64,000 nt of DNA from Neonectria sp. B-13. Its lineage: Eukaryota > Ascomycota > Sordariomycetes > Hypocreales > Nectriaceae. Numbering within the stretch: position 1 is the stretch's first letter; every line of letters begins with the position of its first letter. Of this stretch, positions 42,853-54,522 are shown piece after piece. Made by a program: the position numbers and the translations under genes. Under the pieces are notes generated by a model. The model did no database searches. It was given only the letters and a program-made list of their open reading frames with translations, and was not told the origin of the DNA. The stretch is taken from positions 126,010 to 190,009 of the forward strand of contig NOKP01000049.1 of assembly GCA_002682825.1 (NCBI GenBank), read 5' to 3'.

Positions 42853-44947
42853 CTATTCAACGACCATTGGCTCCCCAACGTTCAAGTCTCCAAACAGAAA
42901 GCTCGTATCAAGCTCCGGGTCCGTGTCCCACAGATGTTCATAGTCTGGGTCGTCGAGAACCAGTAGTTTGCGGGAGCAGTCTTTCTCACCGGCTGCCACC
43001 TCAGGGAGAATGTCCTGGCCACTAGGTGAGACATCCTCAACAACCAAATCTCCCCCTTCCATTTGGCGCTCATTGCTGGTTGTCATTGCATTTCCGCCCT
43101 CTTCTACACATGGGAAGCCAAGGTGACTTGTAGACTGTGTAGGTGAGCTTGGCGAGGTGCCATTGCTGCCGACGCCACCGTCGGTCAGCTCTGTCAATGC
43201 CCTCGCCGCATCAAGAAGATTCTGACTTGGTAGTTGTTGGTTTTGGCCAATAGTACATCCTCCATCAGCATTTGGTTCAGGCGTACTAATGTCCCCAGAA
43301 GCATGTCGTGGAGACTGAGGGGGTCTGAGGATTTCCGGCTGTGGCTGATGGACGTGCCCAACTTGGGTCTCCGGTGGATGACAGGCAGGGCTGGGATTTG
43401 ACAAACCTCGCGCTTGAGCTGCGCTACCGGTTTGATCCCGGATCACCATCGCCAGCCCGGACTGCCGCATGACGGGCGAGTTTATGATCCGGCCTTCCGA
43501 TTCCGATGAAAGCCGCGAGTTCTCTGAAGCCCCATGATTTGATTCCACAACTTGATCCTGCGAATTCGCGGATGAAGGCCCCAAAGATATCGGCGTTGTT
43601 GGACGTCTTGATGTCTCTTGAGCAGGGCCTTCTGGGGTCATCGAACCTGGTAGAGAGGCATCGTTCATATCGTCCCTTTCCATGTTGTCCCCCTTCTGGC
43701 CTGAATCCATGGCACAAGGCGGGCTCTGCAGTTGTTGAAGGTGTTCATGTTGGTCTGTTGGAAGTTCAGAAGGATTCGGAAAGGCCTGTGCTTGAGTGTC
43801 GGCCACCTCCTGAACGCCCACGGTGGCAAGCCCATCCGGCGCGTCATGTGTCAGCCCCCTTTCGCCGCTCCTGCTCTGATAAGTGACCCCGTCACAAGTG
43901 GTTTGATGAAGGTAAACAGCAGTTCCTGTCAAGATTTGATCGGCGTGAAAGGAGCGGCTCGAACGACGTGATGACTTCCGCTTTTTAGATGGGTGATGTC
44001 CAGCGTTGGAAGGAGTAGAATGCTTGGTGCTGCCGCGAAATTGAAGGAATTTGCTAGTATCGTGCTTGAAAACTCCGGTATCTTTCTGTATTTGCATAAG
44101 ATATGACGAAATACTGTTGCCAACGTCCACGTATTGCTTTGCTGCTTCCTTGATATTCAGGGTTTTGAGAGTGTCAATAAGTTCAGTGACCTTTTGCGTC
44201 GATAATGTTTGAGCCCTTTGAGAGGTTAGCTGTGTTTGTTGATGATAAGATAAAATACTGACACCGTCCTTGTTAACGGGAGCACAAAGAGCACCCCAAA
44301 ATCAAATTCATCGACAAGCGTATTGTAAAGCGAACCTTCGCGTGTCCAATTTTTACATGTGCTTTCTGACAATGAAGAGCCACCATTTCCCAGTTTTTCT
44401 TTAAACTCCCGCCCGTACCGTCCCCACGTTTTTCTAGACAAAGAGAATTGCCTGATGGCATATCGAAGCTTGATCGTATTCAGACTTTCTATCTTTTCGA
44501 GTGTCTGGATATACTGGCACAGACCGGAAAGCGGTCTTGTTGTGGAGTCACCAATAGTGAAGAAGAGTTCTGGTGACTCCGTCCATACATGAAGGCGAGA
44601 TTCGAGCTCGGTGTTCGGTTTGATCGTTTCGACGGAGGAGTTTTCAGGGTTTGTCGTTTGCCTTGGCCTGCGTGAGGTTTTCGTGGAATGCTCCCTTGGC
44701 AGTCTGAGTCTGCCACTGATATCGCTCCGAATATTCGGGGGTAGATCGCTCAAGACCTTGACACAAGCGTCCACAACCTAGTTGTTGCATGAGTAAGTAG
44801 CGGACAGTTGGGCAAGAGGTAGGGTGAGAGACAAACCTTCTGAAGGGAGCCAGAGTCGAGGTTGCTGGAGCCATCAGCCGTATCACTAACCTTGATTAAT
44901 GTTTGGCCTAATATTCGACTTTGCTCGACGCCCATTATTGATTGCAT
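42853..44947 (-). CDS. hypothetical 662-aa protein, helical N-domain and low-complexity C-half
   Basis: Three exons: 44947-44837, 44777-44263, 44215-42853; introns 59 and 47 bp (the second GTCAGT...GCTAACC...AAAG). Starts MQSIMGVEQSRILGQTLIKV. Residues 1-300 form a conserved-looking helical domain (LHVWTESPELFFTIGDSTTR, LCQYIQTLEKIESLNTIKLR, SLYNTLVDEFDFGVLFVLPL, QKVTELIDTLKTLNIKEAAK). A basic SKKRKSSRRSSRS patch looks like a nuclear signal. The remaining roughly 350 residues are Ser/Pro/Gln-rich, ending in an acidic aromatic tail (DDPDYEHLWDTDPELDTSFL), as in activation domains. A nuclear regulator is plausible but no DNA-binding domain was recognised. Confidence 0.65.
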
Positions 44948-45033
44948 GAGGGGGCAAAGGGTTGGCAAAGAGGACGTTTGCTCCCCTTGCTCCCCCGGGC
45001 AATGCGTTCCAAGCAAGGCACTCTGAGTAAAAT

Positions 45034-45098
45034 GCGCTTTACCATATTTGGTCGCGAGCGTCTTTAGAAGACGTTCGCGACCAAATGTGGTAAGGCGC
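45034..45098. repeat. foldback (hairpin) element flanked by direct repeats
   Basis: Inverted repeat with arms of about 32 bp around a short centre: the left arm GCGCTTTACCATATTTGGTC then GCGAGCGTCTT pairs with the right arm AAGACGTTCGCGACC, AAATGTGGTAAGGCGC with about three or four mismatches. It is flanked by near-identical 12-mers CTCTGAGTAAAA (about 45021) and CTCTGGGTAAAA (about 45097), as after a small foldback or MITE-like insertion, or in a duplicated segment. Confidence 0.75.
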
Positions 45099-45111
45099 TC
45101 TGGGTAAAAGG

Positions 45112-45752
45112 TTATGTCATGGTCATAGCTTCACCGGTTCCATGTCTCCACAGACGTGGGGGGTGATTCGACACTAATGCTCTTTCCTGCTTGAGGTATA
45201 TAGGCGGACCATGGACGCTGCCTTGTTGCCTTGCCTGATCTGACACATGTAATTTTGCGAACGATGCATGAACAGAGACGCCAAGATGCACTATTGGGAT
45301 TAAGATTGAGTAAGTCAAGGTTTCCTGGCCTCCTTCAGAATACTGATCCCAGCCGTGACAGTCTAGAGTAGTTGATGACGAAGGTAGAGCCAGTGTGCTC
45401 CATTCGCGCCTGCATCTTCCCCTGTTTCCGTTGCCCTTACTGGAGTCATGGTTCATCTCCTGGTCCCGACGAAGCCTGTCAGAATATATTCGCTGGATGG
45501 ATTGTTATGGTGTGGACACCGACAGCGTGAAAGTGTATTTGCTAGGGGACTGAGTGTTACTGTTGCAATATTTCACACAGTGCAATGCCGGTCAAATCCG
45601 TATTAGAAGCAAGAGGAATGTCGGTGTGCTTGGAACTCTTGACGTGCATGTGGAAGCAGGGTTGAAAATCTTTCCCCAGCCTCGTCTGGGAAAGCCTAAA
45701 AGCTTCTCGTCGCCTTCATGAATACTTCCTCATGTTGTTGTGATTCTTTATT
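45112..45752. other. no convincing gene
   Basis: One minus-strand ATG frame, 45112-45456 (114 aa), is present but has no recognisable feature or conserved-looking composition. Otherwise presumed promoter of the gene at 45753. Confidence 0.35.
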
Positions 45753-46265
45753 ATGCCTAGACACAGGGAACTGGGACAGGACGTCCGAGCCAGAATGCCA
45801 CAGCCAAATTCCGATGACCACGCACGCCTCATTATGCACGGCTGGCTCCAGGAGCGTGATATCCAAGTATCGACAGCGCTCCAGGAGATGTTCTTAGAGA
45901 TGAGTGCACGCCTCGGCCTCTCATGTCTACCTCCCAAATGCCGTGTGGCCATTCCAGATCTTCCTACCGACTGGCAAGCTGTACTACGCAAAGTCTTTGA
46001 ACCTAAGAGATTCCTGGGCCTCTGGGAGGCAATCCTCAACGTACTTGTCGAGAAAATTGGACAACAGTACGCACCCCTGCATCCCACTCTGAGCTGCTTC
46101 AACATCGAGTTTAGGCCGATCGGCACCAACAAAACCGGTGTTCGGGTCTATTTCCTTGGTCTCTCATGCCCGCCAGGGGCAACGGACACTAGCGATTCGA
46201 TAGTTTCAACTACCTCACCACCCGCCCGTCTAGTCGGTTTCGTGTTTATCCATCACGTCGCCTGA
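45753..46265 (+). CDS. hypothetical protein, 170 aa
   Basis: Intronless, starts MPRHRELGQDVRARMPQP. A helical first half (HARLIMHGWLQERDIQVST, ALQEMFLEMSARLGLSCLPP), a Trp-containing centre (LPTDWQAVLRKVFEP, FLGLWEAILNVLVEKIG) and a beta-looking end (FNIEFRPIGTNKTGVRVYFL). Composition looks coding; no family recognised. Confidence 0.5.
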   Translation: MPRHRELGQDVRARMPQPNSDDHARLIMHGWLQERDIQVSTALQEMFLEMSARLGLSCLPPKCRVAIPDLPTDWQAVLRKVFEPKRFLGLWEAILNVLVEKIGQQYAPLHPTLSCFNIEFRPIGTNKTGVRVYFLGLSCPPGATDTSDSIVSTTSPPARLVGFVFIHHVA

Positions 46266-46478
46266 AAGCCGCTGCACCCCGATGGCGGTTGATCGGCCAA
46301 TTCTGTCATGCCACCGTTTTCTCCTGTCCACGAACACGAGCAACCATTGGTATTTATCTTCCCGACTTTCTCCATCCTTGGTTGTTAAGGGACATCCAGA
46401 CGCCGCTAATTTCAGCAAAAGCTTGCTTGACGAACCTCCACGTTTCCTCGCATCAACAAAACCGAGCCCGACGAACCG

Positions 46479-48032
46479 ATGAAAGAATCCGCAATACCTC
46501 CCGAGACCGGGAGTCCGGCTCGTAATAAGGTGGTCCATGTCCTTCAATCGAGGGGGCCACGATTTGAGGATTTACAGTCTGGCCAAACGAATCCACTGCC
46601 AGACTCTAACGACGAGACCGATTCCTCCTCCGACAGGCGGCCGAATATCACGATAAACTCTTCACACGAACAGAGATCAGATGACGACAACGACTTTGGC
46701 TTTGAGGACGACTACCTCTCCACCGAATCTCTGCCAGATTGGATAACAGAGTACAGGGAGATACATGGCCGAACGTATCACAGCGAGTTTGGAGGTGCTA
46801 AATATTGGTGAGCAAACAGCGCCGTTCGTGATATTATCCTTAGCTAATAGAGGTGAAAGGGCGCCCAACGATGAAAGACAGAACGAAACGTTGGACATCT
46901 TGTAAGACCAAACTTCGTGGCTTGGCATAGGGCCACACTAACAACCGTTTGTAGTCATTGTGTTCACACGCATCGACATCGCGAAGAGTTCCATTTTGCT
47001 TCAATAGGAACGGATGTACATGTATTTTTCATGCACTCTACTTGCGTTTTGCTTACTAACGGTAACAATCAGAGAGCCATCGATATTGGAACAGGAACAG
47101 GTAAGATCATCCTCGATGCATCCTATTTGCATAGTGGACTAAGTGGAGAACAATTCTAGGGATCTGGGCTTTGTATGTGTCTCAGTTCATCGCCACAATG
47201 GAAGACCGAAGTTAACCATAATGAAGGGATTTTGCTGAGTCGTATCCTGGAATTGAGGTTATTGGCATCGATATTTCTCCTATTCAGCCACAATGGAATC
47301 CGCCGAATCTTACATTGTGAGCGACTATCCAGATCTTTCATTGTCAACTCACTAATTCAACACAGCCAGTTGGATGATATGGATAGACCATGGACCTTCG
47401 AGAACGATTCGCTCGGCTATGTACATTGTCGCGGACTAAACGGGAGCATCCGAGACTGGCCTGCGTTCATGAAGGAGGGGTATAGATGTCTCAAACCAAA
47501 CGGATTGATGGAGAGCAACGAAACATCGATATGTTTCTTCAGCAACGAAACATCGATATTCAGCAACGATGGGGCTTTCAAACCAGACAGTGGCTTAGAT
47601 CGCTGGAGAAAGCTCTTTGTCAAGGCAGGCGAGCTCGGACGCTCCTTCACGGTTGTGGAAGAGGACACACAGAGGAGCTCAATGGAAGGGGCCGGATTCA
47701 CCATCATTAAAACGCACTCTTGCCGAGTAAGTCTCCAACCTCTGTTTCCCTCTTAAAGCATTCTTTAATTAAGAAATACAAAATTGCAGATCCCGGTAGG
47801 TTGTTGGCCTAAACGAAAACGGCTGAAGGAGGTTGGTCTGTTGGCAAAGGAGGCCTACTTGCTTGATCTCGAGGGGTTTCTACTACACGTGACAAATTCC
47901 CTGGGATACAGCCTTGCTGATGCTACTTTACTTGCTATGGATGTTCGAAATGAACTCCGGTCGCCGGATATTCATGCTTGCCTCACACATCGGGTTGTTG
48001 TTGGCCAAAAGCAGGGTGAGCTGGAGACTTGA
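46479..48032 (+). CDS. LaeA-like SAM-dependent methyltransferase, 390 aa
   Basis: Eight exons: 46479-46807, 46860-46901, 46955-47021, 47073-47100, 47160-47172, 47227-47316, 47366-47726, 47790-48032; exon 5 is only 13 nt. All joins keep phase. The acidic N-terminus, then [16 protein letters not shown] and [13 protein letters not shown], the SAM motif [15 protein letters not shown] (about 147-161), [39 protein letters not shown] and the late [12 protein letters not shown] and VGQKQGE follow the fungal LaeA-like family in order. In that family the proteins are nuclear regulators of secondary metabolism or uncharacterised methyltransferases (general knowledge); which applies here cannot be told. 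Oddity: an in-frame 27-bp duplication gives SNETSI twice right after the motif where LxPGGxIE normally stands (here NGLMES), so the active-site edge is altered. Confidence 0.85.
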
Positions 48033-49170
48033 TTATCGGCATTTATCTCTTCTACGTAGGCATTGTTAAAGTTTCTCGGAGCATTTATTTTGTCAACTCT
48101 TATTCGTTTCTCTTACCCCTCTGTCATTCAAAACGCATAGCGCTGTTGGAGAGGACCTTGGCGTCCTTTGATTTACGCCTGCAGTATGACTTGATCGTAG
48201 ACCACCTGCGATTGCATGCAGGAACTGTGTCAGCCGGAGGGGATAGAGTGGGGGCGTAGCAGAGTGATACGAAGGTGGTATTTGCCAACCAAGCTAAATA
48301 CGCTCATGCGAGGAGGTGGCTGGCTGAATCGCATGGTTCCTTTGTCTGATTGAGGAACGCCCTGTCTACTAGTTTCCACCCGGGTGATATGATGGCTCAG
48401 AAACCCGTCTCCTCCCAATACCACTTGGCCGAGACAATCACCTAGCCCCCAACCAACGTACAAGGACTTATCCTGACCAACCCGTTGGGTGGCGGGGTGG
48501 CTTAAGTGATACTGCTACCCAAAATGAGGAAACTGCGCTAGATGGACGAATTAACGGCACACGCCTTCATGAGAAGTTGAGATATTATGAAGCGAGCCTT
48601 CACGCCCTCCAAGACAATCATCCTTGACGTATGAGACTCCAAATAACACCCCTGAAGAGTCATTCTCGTAGGAGTCTGAGAGGTGCTATGTGAATCGTGC
48701 CGTGTGGGGCACACCTTTATTTTCACCAAACACTAACAGCCACAAGCTCCCAGGAGGTCACCAGGTACCAGTGCGGTTCCACAGCACACACTACGAGTCT
48801 ACTTCATTCGGCTCATCCGACACCCAGCTAATTGAATGGCCCTTGGCATGCTGCCGCACAGGAAGCTCGGGAACTCCCCCGGCTTGAATACGATGTTGGT
48901 GATTCTTTGCTCCATCCTGACCGTGTAGCATGAATTGTGACTTCACACCGTATGTCTGTCTAAGACTTGCTCTCAACCTCAGGACCACGCAAGGGGAAGA
49001 CTATCACATGGTGTGGTTCCTCAGCTCCAGGCTTTTAGCATGGCAACCTCCCAAGCTTGAGTCCCAAACACCGTTTACCCTTCTTCTACACACACACAAC
49101 GGACACCAAATCAGTCATCGACCAACCCGCCAAGGCAGAGGAATCCCGTTACACACACACAATAAACATC
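48033..49170. other. no gene recognised
   Basis: 1.1 kb without a supported frame. Its right end, with CA-rich microsatellite-like sequence (ACACACAC), is the 5' leader of the gene at 49171. Confidence 0.4.
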
Positions 49171-50542
49171 ATGGACATCAAATCACTCCTCAACAAAGAA
49201 GATGAGCCCCTTTTGGAAAGCTCTACCTGCACTTCACACAATGTTCCGACTTCCAAAGCGCCGACAGCCGACAGCTATAGGCCCACCATTCCCACCACGA
49301 CTTCCAACAGTCAGCAACACGATAAACGTATCATCGCTCACCCTGACCACGCTTGCAACTCAAGCGGCCAGACCGCCCCGTCTATGCCACCGAATGACGA
49401 CGGGCAGCGCTCGCACAATGAAGCCTCCACCAGTCAAGTCACCGATAGCAGCGAACATGTGAGAAAGAAGCGCAAGCCGACGAGCTGCGCAAAGCCGCGC
49501 AAACGGACAAGACTCGATCTCCAGCAGAGCAACACTTTTGCTTTAGGAGATGCTCAGACCTCCACCTCGTCGTCAGCCGAGGCTAGTGAGCTTGATGAAT
49601 CGCCTGGTCATATTATCACGGATTGCAACAGCCAGCAGCAAGGTGAAATTGTTGTGGGTTTCCAGACAGCCCGTTCCACACCATTGAATGACTGCGGGCA
49701 GTATGAATGCAATTTACCTTCCCATCTTCAGACAAAAGAAACTTATTATGGCTATGAAGTCAAGGCAATACTATGTGCTCAAGGACTCGCCGAAACCAAA
49801 CCCCTTCCCCTTGTCTGGCGAGGCGAAGCGGACACTAGAGTATGTCTATCTTATTATTAGTTACGACATGATAACTAACACACTTTTAGGCATCTAGGTT
49901 ACCGAGACGGTGCCCAGAGTGCAAAACTAAGTTTCGTGAACTACGTGCTTTAGGACATCATTTGGACACGTCAAAGAAGTGTAGCAAATACCTTCCTCCT
50001 GTGCATATTCTCGCGCTTGACGCACTACTGCTTAAAGCACCCAATACCACGAAAGGAATGTTGGCAACGATTGAAGAGAAATATGGCATCAAACCCAGGG
50101 GCCTGAACCGACAACGACTCTGTTATGCGATGACTTCACGCAAACTTGTGAGTAAACGACCTTTCAGTTCGAGTGAATCTAATATCCCATCTAGCTATTC
50201 TCCAGGGGATCTAAGACAATAATGTGGAACCTTGTGCCGTCGGTTAAAAAAACTCTCGAACCGTGGCTGCATCTTATCAGCACGACAGAGCCGGGAGAGC
50301 TCCAAACGATGGCGAGGCAGAAGTATAAGACCCTGCAAAATTCCACTAAATACCGTACATGTATTCGAACCGAGAACGATGCCCTTATCGAAGTGATGAC
50401 CCCCATCGTGGGTGAGATGCCAATCACTTTTTGGACTAGGCCCAAGACCCTGGAAATGGCCCACTACTGCATATTGACTCTCCAGGATGAACTCACCACG
50501 GCTCGGTATGAACTTGATGAGCTTCGGAGGACTCATAGCTAG
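49171..50542 (+). CDS. C2HC zinc-finger protein, 417 aa (paralogue of 56503 gene)
   Basis: Three exons: 49171-49839, 49890-50147, 50216-50542 (introns 50 and 68 bp). Starts MDIKSLLNKEDEPLLESS, similar to the bHLH protein's MDINAILN. The N-terminal 220 residues are low-complexity with a basic KKRKPTSCAKPRKRTRLD signal. Exon 2 encodes the finger CPECKTKFRELRALGHHL followed by DTSKKC: C-x2-C-x12-H-x6-C. A helical block follows (ILALDALLLKAPNTTKGML, IEEKYGIKPRGLNRQRLCYA) that could be a winged helix. The gene on the other strand at 56503-57656 has the same finger spacing followed by the same kind of block. The C-terminal helix QDELTTARYELDELRR may dimerise. Predicted nucleic-acid-binding regulator; exact acceptor of intron 2 less certain. 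Confidence 0.7.
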
Positions 50543-51038
50543 AAGGGATCTGTGTCGGAGGCTTTGACGCTTAAAATGCCTGATCTAAAACGGATTCTGA
50601 TCATTGGAGACATGAGAAATGAGCCGCGAGAGATGTAAATCCAGTTGACAGTTCAATTGACTTAACTGTGTCCTCAATCTACATGTTGTCCAATGCACGT
50701 TGTCCCCAAGCTACTCGCAAAGTACTATCTGTGACAAGACAATCACTTTTTGGAAGGTCCAAAAGAAATATAGAAGCAGACTCCCGGCCGGCCATTGGTT
50801 CCATGGAGGGGCGTGGAGGGGGAGCGGAAAACGAGAAGGAGGGGCGTGGGCAATCGAGCCTTGTGAGCGCCTTCAGCTGTTGCACAAGTGTGAGTGGGTC
50901 CCGTCGGGAGGGAAGTTCAATCCAACCTCTCTCTCCTTTTCCACCAAGATGAAGTATGTGGTGTTCTCGCTTGACGTCTGGAGATAATAAGACATTGACC
51001 TGCCGCTTCGTTCCTCCTAGGTCCACACGAACAACACA
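50543..51038. other. intergenic, no gene recognised
   Basis: Promoter side of the gene at 51039; a G/A-rich tract lies near 50,800-50,850. Confidence 0.4.
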
Positions 51039-52604
51039 ATGTCCTACTACGCTCCTCTCGATTTCACTGCTGTAAGCCCAACCGCCTTGTTCTCAAACGG
51101 GTTCAGTGGCAACATTGTATACTGGAAAGACGATGGCAGTATCGTTTCCACTCAGCGCAACGACTCTAATGCTCAGCGCAACGACTCTAATGCTCAGCGC
51201 AACGAGGCTATATTCGTTGAACGCCTCCGAAAAACCAACTTTCTCGGCTTTGATACCCGTATTCACGACACATATCAACTTGTCGCATCTAAGAACAGAC
51301 AATAGTACAACTAAGCCATCATCCTTGTGTTCCCTATTGACTTTCGTCCAGTTTCTTGCGTATTGGCTCCCCCAGACGCTTTATTGAGCTTGAATTCGGA
51401 GAGGCGCAATGCCGAGCGACAGCCGAGTTCCCCCTTGATCAGCCAGTGTCCCAAGTCGAGGTACAGCTCCACAAGGATCACGCCGTCATTTCTCTTGGAC
51501 ACGCTACCGCAGCCAATTCTAAGTTCCAACAACCAATGAAAGCTTATTACTTTGACCTGAAAGGCGATGAAGTCCAAGCAGGGTGCACCATTGTCTTTAC
51601 TGCCAATAACGACAAAGACAAAGACAGTTGGCGGGTAGTATCGCGGCCCATTCCCGATGTCACACAGCATTCAGACCAGATGTGGGCGTTGCGTTCTCTA
51701 AGGTATGTTCATCCGGTAAATACATGAATCTACTGACCAAATAGCAGTCAAGAATCCGTTGCCAGCCAGGTTGGAGTTCATAACTCCCAGCGAGAGGAGC
51801 AGACACAAATATCCTACGACGCGTCTCAGAACCCTCCCAGTACTCCAAGTTCTTCTGTTACCCAAAGGTCTGCCTCTTCCAACGATGAAATGTCTTCTGG
51901 CATCAATTATCGAACTCCTTTCATATCAGTCCTCCAGAATATGTGACCATTCTATTGCCAGGCTTAACTAACATGCTTTAGCCGAGACTCTTCTCAATGC
52001 CCATTCGACGCAAACACTCTCAACCACCCTCAGTGCACTGTCAGCCAGGCCATTACCTCAGACATATCTACTACAGCATGCCTACTGGATTATCCGGTTA
52101 ATTCAAATACGCCTGGCCAGGTAGAGAATCCTGAGAAAGCACCGATGGGTACACCTCGATCAGAAAGCAAGCACATGCTAGACCCTGAGGTGTACGACAG
52201 AGAAAGAAAGAAAGTAAGGCGCCTGTTGCAGGAAGGTTTCCCCGTTGCTTGGCAGAATGTCCGCGAGTCCTCCCGTTTATCGTTTCCAGAGCTTCAGATA
52301 CTATGGTGGTCAGAAAGCGATAAGCTCAAAAAAAGCGATAATAAGGAGTATCCACAGTTAATTCAGCTGTAAGTTTTGATTAAATTTTCCATTTGACTAC
52401 TAATGTATTATCGACAGATCAGAACGATGGAAAGAGGGTCGTGATCTTCCAAAGCTAGACGAGCTCCTACAGTCAGAAGCCTCACATGATCTCATTAAAC
52501 AAAAATTTCCAAAACATAGCCACACACTATTGTTGAAACGGGCAACCAAGAGGAAAAGAGAATTGCCAGAGCTAACAGGCAAGAACCCAGTCAACCAGGG
52601 ATAG
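51039..52604 (+). CDS. hypothetical protein, 462 aa, five exons
   Basis: Exons 51039-51304, 51352-51702, 51745-51942, 51982-52368, 52418-52604 (introns 47, 42, 39, 49 bp); every join is phase 2 and in frame. Starts MSYYAPLDFTAVSPT; near residue 48 a 21-bp coding repeat gives AQRNDSN two and a half times. The middle is beta-rich (FIELEFGEAQCRATAEF, VEVQLHKDHAVISLGHA, TIVFTANNDKDKDSWRVV), followed by a Ser/Gln-rich linker and a helical end (DRERKKVRRLLQEGFPVAWQ, LSFPELQILWWSESDKLKK) with KRATKRKREL, a likely nuclear signal. No family recognised. Very strong splice consistency suggests a real, intact gene. Confidence 0.7.
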
Positions 52605-52770
52605 ACTATCGCCTGTTCTATGTGTGTGTAGCCTGTTGCTTCAAGGGATGGATTTAACCTCCGGGAAGTATCTTTGATGAGGCAACCTAGTTGTTTCTTA
52701 TTGACTCAATATCTACTCGGCTGAAGTTCCTTTCTCCTCTCCTGCAGCCGTTTCGTTCTCCCAGTACCCT

Positions 52771-53829
52771 CTACTCTCGCCTAGTTATCTCCTCTTCTTT
52801 CCCGGTCATATTCTCCTTATGCTCAAAAACACTTCTGATCGCATCTGACTTCCAGTCCAAACACAAACACAACTCTAGGAGAACTGCCGATTTCCTCGCA
52901 TTGAGGAACCCACTAGGGATTCCAAAGCTTACTCCATCCGCTCCGAAGAACCCTGATGCGGTCTGACCGCTCACAACCACAATGGCACCTTTTGGATCCA
53001 TCTCCGCCAGCGCTTCGTCAGGCCAGTACCCACTACCCAGAGCAGCAAGAACGATCCCCTGGGCACCCAAACCAACAGCACTATTGAAGGGCCTAGACTT
53101 GACCCCCAGGCACCCTAGTATAATTGATACTTCAGGCAGTGCATGGTCTGCCGGGATGACGTACTTGCTGATGTCAATGTGGCAATGGCCTAGAGGTCGG
53201 GAGGCCGGATAGAAAAACTTAGGTGTCTTCCCGTTGAATTTTCCTAAAGGTCCTGAGTTTGTTGCTTTGAATCCGGCTACCTGGTCGGAGTCGGTCTTTT
53301 GTGTGAATCGCGCAGGTAAGATCAGTTCCCCAGATACGACCATAACCCCGCGGCCGCTTGCTTCATGACAGTACATCAAGTTGACCGATAACAGAAGATT
53401 ACCGGGAGCATCCGCGCTGATAGCTGTGAAAGGCCGTGCTGATCCCATCACCACGATAGGTTTATCGCTCTCAATTGTGATATCAAGGAAGAATGCTGTC
53501 TCCTCTAGTGTGTCCGTGCCATGGACAACCACTACTCCTATTATTTCAGATTTGTTGAGTTCACGCCGAACGAAATTCGAGAGGTGGAAGAGCAGGTCGA
53601 TTTTGTGGTTAATGCTGTCTTGGTGTCCGAAATCGATTGGCATGATCTCTGGAAAAGTTTTGAGACCGGAAAGGGCATTGACCAGTGTTGAGATGTTGTA
53701 GAAGCCACTTTTGTACTTGGACATTTGTTGTGCAGAGTCGGCATGTCCAAGTGCTGTTCCTCCAGTCCCGATGACAGCAACTGAAAGTTGGCTTGAGGCA
53801 TGGTGTGGACTGACTCCGGCTGCACTCAT
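52771..53829 (-). CDS. L-asparaginase (type II-like)
   Basis: Intronless, 352 aa. Asparaginase/glutaminase family motifs: IGTGGTALGHADSAQQMSKY (first catalytic Thr in TGGT; the usual Ile-Ala reads Ala-Leu), VVVHGTDTLEETAFFLD (about residues 108-124, second catalytic Thr with Asp) and VVMGSARPFTAISADAPGN. Full family length. It converts L-asparagine to aspartate and ammonia. There is no signal peptide before SQLSVAVIGTGG, so a cytosolic location is likely, unlike classic secreted type II enzymes. The C-terminus ends in a charged KEEEITRRE. The most ordinary metabolic gene in the window. Confidence 0.9.
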   Translation of the reverse strand: MSAAGVSPHHASSQLSVAVIGTGGTALGHADSAQQMSKYKSGFYNISTLVNALSGLKTFPEIMPIDFGHQDSINHKIDLLFHLSNFVRRELNKSEIIGVVVVHGTDTLEETAFFLDITIESDKPIVVMGSARPFTAISADAPGNLLLSVNLMYCHEASGRGVMVVSGELILPARFTQKTDSDQVAGFKATNSGPLGKFNGKTPKFFYPASRPLGHCHIDISKYVIPADHALPEVSIILGCLGVKSRPFNSAVGLGAQGIVLAALGSGYWPDEALAEMDPKGAIVVVSGQTASGFFGADGVSFGIPSGFLNARKSAVLLELCLCLDWKSDAIRSVFEHKENMTGKEEEITRRE

Positions 53830-54522
53830 TGTATCGGAGCTGGCCTGGTGCTGATGGCTCTAGAGGTAGAACCAAATTTACTGGGAGGAGAGACGTGTAT
53901 TTTGAGAGCCGAACGATCAATAGGTTCACCATAAGATATAAGAATATATTGAAGGGGGCATTATCTCCGATTTTGACCATCGTGTATGCGGGACGGCAAC
54001 TCCTTGCCTGTTTGGAGCACTTGAGAGTGCAATGTCCAATGCGCTTGGCTAATTCGAGCACGAGTGAGATACATTGTGGGCTGCCGGGTAAGGTGAGAGC
54101 AAGCACTAGTGGCGATTTGTGCGGTCGGCTTGTCGACGCCGTTCCGGCTCATGCTGCAATTTGAGGGGGTTACACTCAAGAGTAACCTGGATCAAGCGAG
54201 CGGGGTGGGGCTCCTCCTCACCTGTCAAGCCTTCGGTCCTCCTCATCGCCTCAAACTAACCTGTCTAGATCGGGAATGACTCGCTTGTGATCTTGGTTAG
54301 ACAGCCACGCTCACAGGTTGTGATCCTGGTAGGCATACATGGCCAGGTCCAAGAAACGATCCTGCGCTAGTCAATTGATTATCACAATGGGAATCAATCA
54401 CACGGTAGTGAGAGCCGTGATCTCTCGGCAGTATATAAACGCTCGAGTCCAGTGCCTTTCCTGGGGTTTCCTAATTCAAACCTTACATTCGTTCGATTAC
54501 TATTCCAGACCCTCAAGTTACA
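53830..54522. other. divergent intergenic region
   Basis: 0.7 kb between the divergent asparaginase (53829) and regulator-like (54523) starts. No coding support. Confidence 0.45.

Noticed and set aside
45112..45456. 114-aa minus-strand ATG frame
   Set aside because: No domain, signal, coiled coil or neighbour support; may be chance.
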